Below are positions 48,401-58,059 of a stretch of DNA of 64,000 nucleotides, in pieces. The notes under the pieces were generated by a model. That model worked only from the letters and a program-made list of their open reading frames with translations, ran no database searches and was not told where the DNA came from. A program made the translations under genes and the position numbers. Source of the stretch: Anas platyrhynchos. Its lineage: Eukaryota; Chordata; Aves; Anseriformes; Anatidae. Location: the NCBI RefSeq assembly GCF_047663525.1, contig NC_092602.1:3417501-3481500 (forward strand), written 5' to 3'. Position 1 is the first letter of the stretch; each line of letters starts with the position of its first letter.

Positions 48401-51400
48401 CCATTCTCCTAGCCAGCTTCTAAACCTCTCAAAATCTTCTGCAAGTAAGGGAAGCATCTCATCTTTCACCACATAAGATAAATTACATTTTTGCTAGATT
48501 TAGAAGCTAGAGGCAGAAAGTCCTTAGTGACAGGATGAGTCTGGGGAGGACTGTGTGTGAGCAAAGACAAAGAAACTGGAAAGCACATTCAATCACAACC
48601 ATATGTGTTCTTGCTATAGCTCTTCAAATTATTACCTTCTTTCGACAGCCTGAATAAAGTCACTGAATTCCCTAAATGGAGTTCCTTCACCCCATATTCC
48701 AAGACGGTTCATGTATGCCATATTTCTTGGCTCAGATGCACCTAGGAGAAGAACACACTTTGTACCAGTGCCAGTAAAAGCATACAAACATTTAATGCGA
48801 ACCAAGTAGTACATACCTGTGGCACTAGCATAAACAACCCTAGCTTTTGGAAGTTTATTTTGAAGTTCCAGTACAGCCAGACCTGTTTTTGTCGGTTTTG
48901 ATGAACCAACAGGACACAGATTCTTGGCTTTATGACACTCATCAAATACAATCTGAACCATAATTAAGGAAAAGGTTTGCTCGACTGATTTTTTTTTTTT
49001 ACCTGAGAGTTAAGAAGAGAAAACAAGAAAGCCTACTAATTAGAGGTAGGTTACAAATGGTAAATTGCACTTTTTACTAGTCACATTTTACAATCAACAC
49101 TTTAGGAAAAAATATTTAGCTAGTATTTAGTAGCACAACTACCCATACTCTTCAGAATTGAATCCTTCAAAGCATCATCGATACTCCCATACAAAAACAC
49201 TTAGTATACTGGAGAAATGGAATATGTAAGCTTAAGATTCTTAAGTAACATTTTAATTTTGTGTTCTTTATAGAAAATGCAAAAGCTCTTCTCTTGTACA
49301 AGAGTTGTGTGTTAACAATATGATGGTCGTAGATTGCCATGAAGTTTTTTTTTGTAAGGCTTCATGTCTACTGTCAATGCATGAATGCAATTCATTATTG
49401 TGTGACAGTACTGTGAGAAAGAACAAATACAGAAGTACCAGAAAATAAAAAAAAACAGGATTGTCTTTAAGGATGTGCGCTGAAACAACAGCTTTGTTAC
49501 AACCAACTTCAGAAAAAGGATACAACTCCATCAAAGTCTTCACCACACCAGTGAAGAAGCTGCTTTAATCTGGTCTTGTATTTACCACCAGACTGACTTT
49601 CACCAATAAGAGAGGAATATGTGGCAAAAATGACACCCTTCTTCACGCTTCCATTGTGTTTGGAAGAAATCTTCCCATACTTGAACTGCCGTAGAGATAA
49701 GAAATCAATTATTCAAAGGATTCCTCCTCAGAACCATCTACCATATGACTAAGGCATGCTGGTGGTCTTAACTTTATGGCTTGTACACTTTGAAACCCCT
49801 AGACCCTACATCATGCTTAGGGTATATCTGGCTTATGGGAAGTTGGTTAAGAGGTTTTACAGCACTCTGCTTATACATATACTTAAGAAAGACTAGATCT
49901 GAGGCCTCAAAGATTAACAGCCAAGTTCTTCAACTTGATGGTTTTCTTAGCTTAAATACAATTAACATTTTTGTTCTGATGCATTGCTTAAAGCTATTTA
50001 GAGAGTGTATTTATTGCTGCTACTATAACTGACAATTTCTAGAAGCTTTACTGTATTTTAGAAAAAAAGCAAGAATACTAACTCAAAAGGAATTTTAAGT
50101 TCAGACAGGGAACTCAACCAGTAATCACACTTCACAATTTATGTAAGTGGCTAATCCTAAGCAGACAGCACAGAAAATAACTTCACGCGTTGCTGCCATT
50201 TTAATACATTCCGAGAAAGTCTATTATACAATAATTACACACAAAGTGTACTACATACAAACTCTGCACTGGTGGTGTAAAAATGAAAACATGCTACAAA
50301 GTCTAAAAGATTTAAGGATTATTTCAACTTCTAGAAGATACTCTATTAGTAGTATCAGTAGTAGTTTGAATAATAATGTTTAAAAGTCGTATGCTAAGAT
50401 TTAATCCTACAAGGGGCCTATTTACATGATTATCTTAAAGCACTGCATGGTTCTCACAAGATTAAGGCCTGTCAAACAAGACCTAGACAGCAGTTTTATT
50501 GAAATTAGTACATTCTTGCTCTTAAAACAGTTAACATGCATAACTTGTCACACAAGCGTACCTAAAGTTTTGCCTCAACTGTACATAGTAAAAAGTTTCC
50601 ACACCTTGTTTAATGAATGAACCAAAATGTTTTTTGCTCCAATATCTCTCAAGTCTCTTTCAGCATCGTATTTCAGATCATTCGACACGCTAAACCTGAA
50701 GATATAAAAAAGCATTTAAGTTACAGCAGTTCAAAGAGCAGTTCAAACATTTTTCAGAAGACAGATTACACTGAATTTAAGTACTATAGTCACTATAACA
50801 TCTGCTCTAACAAATCCTTACACACTTACCAGACTGCTCTTTTTCTGCCTAACAAGTAATTTTCATAGATTATCCCAGCTATGGTCCTTCCTTTTCCTAC
50901 ACCAGCACCATCACCTATCAAGAATCCAGCTCTGTCTCCATTGGGCAGGAATGTTTCATGTTGCTGTAGGAGAAAACAAAAACTTGTACTCATTCTCCAA
51001 AACACATCACTGCGGATTGTCATAAGCAAGCCAACATAAGAAACATCCTATCGGATGAGACCAGTGGTCCACCCCACCAAGCAGTTTCTGACAAAATGAA
51101 GTTTCATTGAGGGAGAGCATACGAGCTTGACGGCTCTACATGGTTCCTGATCCCTGCCTCCTTCCCTCAGCACCTGGAACTGGAGTAGAAGATATGCATG
51201 GGTCTAGTCACTAACAGAACACTAGCAGAATTTTCTTTAAACCCTTTGATACGGTCACTGCTTACTTTGTAAAGATTCTCTTATCAGTTTCACCAAGCTC
51301 CCATTTGTGCCCATTTTGGGGAATCTGATGAATAAATCATAAATCTTGATTTTTCATCCCCCCTTTATTCTTCCGTCTTCTTCTGCCTTAGGCCCAGACT

Positions 51401-54400
51401 TTAAGTCTCAAATACTCAAGGGGCAACTTCTTCCTACGACCATTTTATTTGTCCTCTAACCTTCACTACCTTCCTGATTTACGGAGAGCTGCATACTCAT
51501 TATCAGACATGTGCCCACTGAAGTTTTTAATACAGCAGTAAAACACGCACAAGAGACGTAACATCTAGCATACCTGGGCTGCATAAGTGATCGCTTCAAG
51601 TTGCAAAGCTGACAGCCAGCCATTATCAATTGTTTCTTCTGATATCGATGTCTGGTACCACACATCAGGAGGAGTTACACTGGATAAGGAGCTGGTTTCC
51701 ACTACCGGGTCAGGATGACGTAGACCAATTTTTACTGGTTGGGAAGGTAAGGGGAGGAAGGAAGAGGATGAGAACATCATAAACAGATCCGTTGCTACAG
51801 AAAAGGTTAGTTTATTTTCTAAAACAAACTGCAGTTGACCACTGCAAAGGTTGAACTCAGGAAATACACTTCATTGTTTACTCTAAGTCATGTTAAACTA
51901 TCACATACAAAGGAATATATCAACCTGGGTTTACATAACTGCAATTCGTAACTGTTTCTCTTCTAACCACTTTCCATCAATTTTAATAAAGTTATATAAA
52001 AGCTCATTGTATTGAAAATTAAAAATATTTATGTACTCAATATGTTTGAAACTGCCCTGAACTTTGCCTTCCCCAAAAAAATAGAGGCAACCTCAAATGT
52101 CAGAATCACAAAAGCAACATTCTTCTCACTATTTATACAGTGCTGTTTTTAAGTAGTACGAGAAGAGAAAAGATTTAGAACAGACATGGTTTAATTACTG
52201 ACAGATATCATCCGTGACAATAAAAATTAACCATTTAGCTGCAAGCCTCACACAATTTTTTTTGCTTTACTTTTAGAGCTGATCATTAAGTAACTAGTAA
52301 ATAAGATTAGACCTTTTTGTCACTAATTACAATAAAGAGGGAAAAGGAGAAAAGAGAGGAGATGGCAATTAACAGCTGTAAGAGATTTGCTTCCTTTTTA
52401 GAAGAATAAAAAGGCAATTCTAAGAAATAAAAATCAGGAACAATATAGGAAGAAAGCACTTAGGGTAAACTTCATACTGAAAGACTCAAAATGGATTTTA
52501 AGGATATTAGTGACCACTCAAACTTTTTATAAGACAAGTTCCTCTGCTGAGGCAGAAAACTTAGAGATAAAAAAAAAAAAACAACAAAAACCTTAAGAGG
52601 TAAAAAAAACCCGATTTCAGTTCAACTCTATTTATGAAACAGGCAGTGCTCAACTAACGCCTTTCTTATTAAAGAAAGGAACATTACCTTCCAAAACTAA
52701 GTGCTATAGAAGAAAAAAAATCCTAGGGAAAAAAACACCATAAATTCAGATTTTTTCTTCATTCATATAGAAACCCATAGGACTTATGGTGTATGCTATT
52801 CACTCCAGTCTAGTTACTAAAAGGTGTCAAAACTTTTCAGCATTTTAATGCAATTAAGCTTTTAGGTCATACATTTTATTGGCATATACTCAGCGTAAGT
52901 TTCTGCATGGCCCATTTCTTCTTCATCTTCTTCCTCAGGTTCCTCCTCCTCTTTTACTGCTGGCACTTTCTAGAATAGAGGAATATCTGCATTAGAGTAT
53001 TAATAACGTGCTGTTTGACTATGTCCTGAAAATTAAACTGAGAAACATAATGAACATAAACTTGCACTTGACTTTCCATAGCACATGCAATAGAGCAGAA
53101 GGGCAAACTACAAAAGGAAATGTACATCTCTTAGGCTCTGAAGGTATCTTCAAACACAACATCATGGAGCTTCCTCTCCCTTACAGAGAGACTCACTACA
53201 GCATTTTAAGCCCAAGCTTAAAGAAAGAAACTTAAAGAAAACAACAAGTTAAAAAACTAACTTTCAGGTACTCCCATGAAGACTCTTCTAGTTGCACTTT
53301 CATTGCACAATTTCACACCTTCAGGGAACAGTTACAATAGTTACCACAGTTATACCCAGTATTCTCCCAAACTTGACAGTTATCCATTTTTACTGTGATT
53401 TTCATTACCGTAAATACACTAATATTTTAAAACTCTCTAGACAGCAACTCAAAGTCTTTCACAATTGATATTTAATATTTCAAAATTTGCCCAAAGAAAT
53501 TTTTTGTGCCAGTTACTGAGGAGCACTGCTCATCACAATCTTCAACCCAATTCCATCAGTGAAGATGCTGAAACTCTAAAACATGTTCTGCTGCTGTAAA
53601 CATCTATTAAAATTTAAGGCTATTGGATGATACTCTATTTACATCTTAAATCAAACCACCCAAAATGTCAGTCATGCTAGAGAAAGTCTCCTGGTTTCCT
53701 TGTTGCTAGCTACACAGAGATATTTAAAAGAAAAACATCTTAAAAACACACAGCAAGTGAGGTGTTTATCAGCTTTAACTGGAGCACATCCTTTCATATC
53801 CAAACAACAAGGTGCTGTTAAAGATAACTTCAAGTAATTGTCATTTGGTATGCAGGCTGCCTGGTCTACATGGCTGTTAGTTTTAGTCATCTAATCAAGT
53901 ACTCTTAGTGGAGAAGCAAACCTTTTGAAGAAACAGATGCACTCAGTACAATTCTACCACAACAGGCAAATACAAGTAACCACTGAAACTAGTCACAGTT
54001 GGCTGGGGCCAATAAAATATAAACTCAATTAGCAGATTAACTACTTGTACTACTTACCATAGTAGGTGAAAAACTCCTCATTTTAATATCGTTTATCCAT
54101 ATTCTTGCTACCTCTTTTGTGGAAGCCTCCTTCTTCACTGCACCATTGCTTAGATCAGCTACAAAAAAAAACAACATCCGCTGTGTTTTACAGGAATTCC
54201 CTCTAAACGCTGACTCAGATTTCAACACTTCTCTTCCAGCTCATTAACAGAGAAGGACACTATTGTTCAGTAGGACACAGGTGCTTCATAACGCTATCAT
54301 TATTTATGTCCAAAAATAATGTATCCAAGCACACAAGGATTAAGTTCCACTACTACTTAAGATTTCCCATGCAATACCATCACATCTGACACAGGTGTGC

Positions 54401-57400
54401 ATTAGTTTCAAAATAAAGAAAGAAACCTTCACCAAATCTAGATACAATATTTAGAAGTACTCCACCTTGTGAACTTCTGGAGTTTAACAACAAACCAGAA
54501 AGCCCCATGTTTCAACAGTAATGAACGTACCTGGTCTGGTGGCATTTACCACCTTAGGAACTACAATTATGTCTGAAAAAAAGAAAACCAACTTTGGTCT
54601 CGTTGTTTAGTTTATAACAGGATCCTTCAAAATGGAGATCTACTAACTTGCCTGTCCTCACCCACATTTGGCATCAACTAGCAATACGGTTCAGTACAGA
54701 ATTAAAAGAAATTCACGCAAGGATACATGTAAAACAATTAAAGGAGCTATCAAGCTTCCATGAGGTTGATAGTCAATACTTGTATTAGATTTCATGCAAC
54801 TGACCATAGGAAACAAAACAATTGCACAGAAACCATTTGCATCAGAAAGGCTGCATAATTTAAGTTTTTGTTTACAACCTGTAACTTCTGCTGCTTGAGT
54901 TGTATGAGAAGACCACGCTTCCTTCCACAAGCTCCTCTGCCCAGGGTTTTCTACAAGTACTTACCAATTTTTTAAAATTATTTTTGAATAATAACAAAAA
55001 AGGTCCAAAACCACAAGCACATAAATAAGACTAGAAATGTGGTTCTAGAAGTCATGTTCCCTTACTTGAGAGGATGCACATTCAACTACTTTCTGCAGCT
55101 GTGCCACTACACCACCTATGGGGTCTTGTTACTTCCTCATTATTTACATGCTTCTGTGAGCTTTCATTTAGTACAAAGAGACTGAGATCCTATAAAACTC
55201 TTTCCTGTTCTCCCTCACTGCTTTTCCTGCCTCCCACCCCTCAACTTCAGTTGTTTTTTCAAGTTCAATTCAAGAACAGTGAGCAAAGAGGAACATTCTT
55301 GTTTCCATCCTCACAGCTGGCTTCATTTAGAGTGCATTCTACCTGCATATGAAAAAAGGCATACTTTCATCTCTGCCTATAAAAATTAGCAACATTTATT
55401 TCAGAGACAATGATAATATAGTAACACAGAAGAAGCCCGTGTACTTCTCAGGAAAAGCAGCAATAGAGCTATTTTCAAACTGAAGTAGCCTAATCTTACC
55501 TCATGCTAAAATCAGAATAATTCAAAAGAATGAAACCAGTATGTTTCGTGCAATACTTTAGACATCAAATTGCAATTTAAAAATACACATGCACGCAGTT
55601 TTTCCCCTTTTATTTAAGCTAATCGTGTTAGTTAACTACATGTTAGAAATAGCATACAAGAAAAGACTATGAAAGGTATCACAAGGTGAAGATTTAGAGC
55701 GTGCTAACAAAATACTTCTGGCACGTAACACCATCTTTAAGCGGTAACATGGAAGCAAACAGCAAGTTTTTAGCACATTTTCTTAACACAACAGGTCTGA
55801 TGCTTCCCATGGAATTTACAGGGCTACCAAGATTCTCCTTTCTTGGGAGATACTTTAGAGAAACACCGTATGATAGGAGTACTACAGATCTGTTTTGGAA
55901 GATGCAAGAGAACAAGCCCATCTGTTGTAGTTCCACAGCAAACATACAGCAGAACAAGAACTCACACAGGCTCAAGACAGCTAAGCCATCAACTTCAGTA
56001 ATGCCCACAAATTAATTTTACAAATTTGCCAGCTGCATTTTAAAACATCATTTTCCCCATTCCTTACAGTAAACTGAAGGTGTTACTTCTTAAAAGCCTG
56101 TTATTTTTATTATTTCACCCCGAATTGGAGTTTGAACAGAATTTATAAGGTTTTCTGGACACTTTCATTTTACTGGGATATTCCAAAAATCAACCAAAAT
56201 ACAAGATGTACAAATATTTTCACACAAGATGATTTTACCATTTAACCAAAATACTGTAATTATGAAGAAAGAAGAACACTCACTTGCTGCTGTTGCCACT
56301 GGTTGGGCAATGTTAGGAGGTGGCTTCAATTTCATTAGTTCATTAAGACTATTATTCTTCAGAAGATCTTTCAGCTGAATCTGGTCCTTCGATGGTGCAG
56401 TGGTCAAGGCATTCCGTACTGCTGGTGCTGCAACTGAGGGTCGAGTAGTCGTGCTGGTCTGAATGATTTTTGCTACAGTAATAGTCTGCCTTGTGGTTGT
56501 AACAGGTGTTGTTTTTGTCATCACTATTGTAGTCCCCAAAGTTGGAAGCTGATTTATTTGATTCAGCACAAAGGTTGTGGTGGATGGTGGTTGCTACCAA
56601 CAAAGAACCAGGGAGATTTTTCAGACAGCAGTGAAAAAAGCAGACTATTAGCCTTTCAGCTAGAGCACAAAAGTGACCATTTAAGAACTCTGTTAATAAG
56701 AATTGCCTTGTGGTACAACAGTCTGAGCACTAAGCGTCTTTCAAAACATTTATCACTATATTGCTGTATGTTTTTGCATTTTTTTTTTTTTTTTAAGATA
56801 AATAAATAGGATGAAGGATTAAATATCTAGGCACGAAACACAACTTCTACAGGTATAGAAACTCTAAACTGAAGAGAATTTCCAACATACAAACTATCTC
56901 CACAGTTGTGGTGCTCAGAATTATCTGCAGTTACAAAAGGTGATGCATAGCTCAGGTACAGGCTTCAAATTCACAAAGCTTTCACATACCCAGAATATGC
57001 ATGCAGGGGAAGTAAAAGGCACACTGGACACCCCAAAATGTTTTTCTGCATGCTGTTTGTCTTCTTTGGTTCTCCTTGTCATAAAAATCCTATCAACCCA
57101 TGGGTCTGTTCAGCTTTCACAGGCTCAAAATACATAGCACTGAGATGATGTCTAACTGGCACATTACAGTCCTACCTCTTGTATGTGTACCTTAGTGAAA
57201 TGTCACAAAAAGCCCTGAAGTTCTTACCCGAACATTTAATAAGGCTGGAGTTGATACTGTCTCTGGTTCTTGTTTCACAGCAGCTGTGGCCTCGGTTTCC
57301 AAGCCTAGCTCTAATGCACTAAGTGGCACTGACTGCAGAGGGAAGAAAGAAAGTATCACTAGGTACTCAGATTAGCAGGAAATCGAATTCAAGTCTAAAC

Positions 57401-58057
57401 ACCCACCCACAAAATGAAAGTTAATGGGGAAGTCCTTAACTGAGCTTATTAACAAAGGCTGCACTGGAAACAAAGGTCATGAAGTGGTTATTTCCATCCA
57501 GAAAAGTTAAAAACCATTAGTTAACTGCAGAGACAATGTTATTAGGTCCGTGATGTCACTGACATTTTATAGGAAGCAGCCAGAGTCCAGTGATATTAAG
57601 AGTGTGGACATTTTAAGGGAGGGCAAGAAAACTCCAGTAACACAGAGTCCTCTATGGACACATGACACTACATCCCCATTTAATGTAACGAAACCAGGCA
57701 AGTTAAATATATGACTATAGTGACCTCAATAGCGTGTTTCAGATTGCGTTAGTTTAAAGTTTAAAATGATCTAACAAGTCATTTGCCAATCTCAGCACTA
57801 TGAAGCAATAAATTTATGAAAATTCCACATTCTTTGAACATTTGCTATGGACCCTCCCTCCTCTCCCAATACATCAAGTACAAGCTCTTATGTCCTCTAG
57901 CAAACAACAGTGTTCTTGTTTTAACCTGCTGAACAGCTGGAGTTGGAGCTGGATTTGCAAGAACCACGTCCGGAGAGTCAATATCAAATAGATCATTTGG
58001 ACTGATTCCACTCTCACTCAAAGCAGCAAGCAACAGATCTTGTCCTGGCTCCACCAT
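34953..58057 (-). CDS. SBNO1: Strawberry notch homolog 1, SF2 helicase-like nuclear protein
   Basis: I read 31 coding exons on the minus strand: 57926-58057, 57228-57332, 56284-56593, 54058-54158, 52873-52969, 51574-51734, 50830-50963, 50605-50695, 49524-49685, 48817-48952, 48636-48741, 47204-47357, 45549-45731, 45327-45424, 44575-44726, 43791-43988, 43322-43492, 43055-43224, 41885-42016, 40535-40670, 40019-40131, 39843-39914, 39303-39402, 38730-38804, 38331-38477, 38158-38252, 37855-37947, 37297-37434, 36664-36740, 35905-36098 and 34953-35095. They sum to 4176 nt with consistent phases, giving 1391 aa (human 1393). The start [17 protein letters not shown] matches the family; an acceptor lies 2 nt before the ATG. 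Key motifs are Walker [12 protein letters not shown] (319-329), DECH (435-438), SAT (474-476) and [11 protein letters not shown] (974-984). Strawberry notch proteins are nuclear co-regulators linked to Notch and Hippo signalling. No frameshift or stop was seen, so this looks like an intact functional gene. Confidence 0.97.
39843..42016 (-). CDS. SBNO1: SBNO1 exons 19-22: C-terminal helicase lobe, residues 888-1038
   Basis: Exon 19 reads MTGRKGRVV, then [12 protein letters not shown]. Exon 20 opens [20 protein letters not shown], the motif V equivalent, followed by [17 protein letters not shown]. Motif [13 protein letters not shown], spans the exon 20/21 junction (974-984) and keeps both arginine-finger candidates, R978 and R981. 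Exons 21-22 continue with [20 protein letters not shown] and [12 protein letters not shown]. The exon 20 acceptor has a T-rich tract with interspersed A directly before AAAAG|AAC, an unusual but protein-confirmed 3' splice site. Confidence 0.95.
43055..45731 (-). CDS. SBNO1: SBNO1 exons 13-18: helical linker and acidic/basic insert, residues 564-887
   Basis: Exon 13 encodes a long helical stretch ([38 protein letters not shown]). Exon 14 has [18 protein letters not shown], beginning the second helicase lobe. Exons 15-18 form an insert: a basic KKRKG segment, a Ser/Asp/Glu-rich run ([18 protein letters not shown], about 726-745, probable CK2 substrate), a Lys block (NKDKKKKKS), then a Ser/Thr/Asn linker and the [20 protein letters not shown] helix. 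The insert is probably disordered and nuclear-targeting. Confidence 0.92.
45081..45157 (-). other. Pair of strong hairpins in an SBNO1 intron
   Basis: Between coding exons 14 and 15, 45132-45157 can fold as an 11-bp stem with one mismatch or wobble around a 4-nt loop (GGTGGAACAGC paired with GCTGTTCTACC on the minus strand). 45081-45096 folds as TGCTGC-ATTT-GCAGCA. A snoRNA was considered, but no convincing H box or ACA box was found. The function is unknown. Confidence 0.3.
46335..46585 (+). mobile_element. CR1 3'-end fragment, plus orientation
   Basis: The sequence runs AAAAAAGTTCTTCACTGAGA, then GGATGGCAAAGCACTAGAACAAGC, TGTTCAAGAAACATTTGGAC, and ends GACTCTATGATGGATCCTTTCCAACTCAGG. This is the familiar CR1 3' region in sense direction (typical AAATTCTTCACTCAGAGGGTGGTG and GGTCCCTTCCAACCCAAACC). 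It is 5'-truncated, diverged, and lies in the intron between SBNO1 coding exons 12 and 13, antisense to the gene. Confidence 0.8.
47204..50963 (-). CDS. SBNO1: SBNO1 exons 7-12: N-terminal helicase lobe, residues 303-563
   Basis: Exon 7 starts [14 protein letters not shown] and carries the nucleotide-binding loop [11 protein letters not shown] with Lys326 and Thr329. Exon 8 has the [12 protein letters not shown] segment. Exon 9 ends in DFDGV. Exon 10 opens with [11 protein letters not shown] (DECH box at 435-438, replacing DEAD/DEAH) and ends with the SAT motif at 474-476. Exons 11-12 contain [23 protein letters not shown] and [13 protein letters not shown]. All catalytic motifs for ATP binding and hydrolysis are intact. 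The exon 9-10 intron is U12-type (see separate entry). Confidence 0.95.
48953..49523 (-). other. SBNO1: U12-type (minor spliceosome) intron of SBNO1
   Basis: The donor is GTT|GTATCCTTTTTC, matching the U12 5' splice consensus RTATCCTTT exactly, and it lacks the G at exon position -1 expected of U2 introns. The 3' end has TTCCTTAAT, an exact match to the U12 branch-site consensus TTCCTTRAY, with the branch A about 11 nt before the terminal CAG. The branch region is not followed by a normal polypyrimidine tract, as expected. The intron is 571 nt, phase 0, directly before the [11 protein letters not shown] exon. The protein across it (DFDGV then IVFDECH) confirms the boundaries. Confidence 0.9.
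51035..51330. repeat. Possible ancient amniote interspersed repeat
   Basis: The segment near 51037-51090 (ACATAAGAAACATCC, then GATGAGACCAGTGGTCCA) resembles the widespread reptile and bird repeat sequence ACATAAGAA...CCATACTGGGTCAGACCAATGGTCCATC. It lies in the intron between SBNO1 coding exons 6 and 7. The resemblance is from memory and the boundaries are approximate. Confidence 0.4.
51574..58057 (-). CDS. SBNO1: SBNO1 exons 1-6: N-terminal region, residues 1-302
   Basis: Residues 1-44 (exon 1) carry the conserved [20 protein letters not shown] opening and end PTPAVQQ. Exon 2 includes VKQEPET, which resembles a sumoylation consensus. Exon 3 is Thr/Ser/Pro-rich ([24 protein letters not shown]), probably disordered, and ends with [19 protein letters not shown]. 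Exon 4 has [14 protein letters not shown]. Exon 5 is strongly acidic ([12 protein letters not shown]) and leads into [11 protein letters not shown]. Exon 6 ([19 protein letters not shown], then AITYAAQ) begins the conserved helicase core. The exon 5 donor AAAT|GTATGA has a non-consensus T at -1, but the protein across the junction (MPIKLKIGLRHP) confirms it. Confidence 0.93.
54531..54572 (-). other. SBNO1: Candidate 42-nt cassette exon of SBNO1
   Basis: On the minus strand, a 42-nt segment is flanked by TTTTTTTCAG| and ACCAG|GTACGTT. Exon 3 ends in phase 1 and exon 4 begins in phase 1. Including this segment keeps the frame, meets no stop, and changes the junction from AATDLSN to [21 protein letters not shown] (net 14 residues). 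Skipping it gives the sequence known from the mammalian protein. The combination of strong splice sites, symmetric phase and an open frame in such a short segment is unlikely by chance, but there is no transcript evidence here. Confidence 0.55.
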
Positions 58058-58059
58058 CT

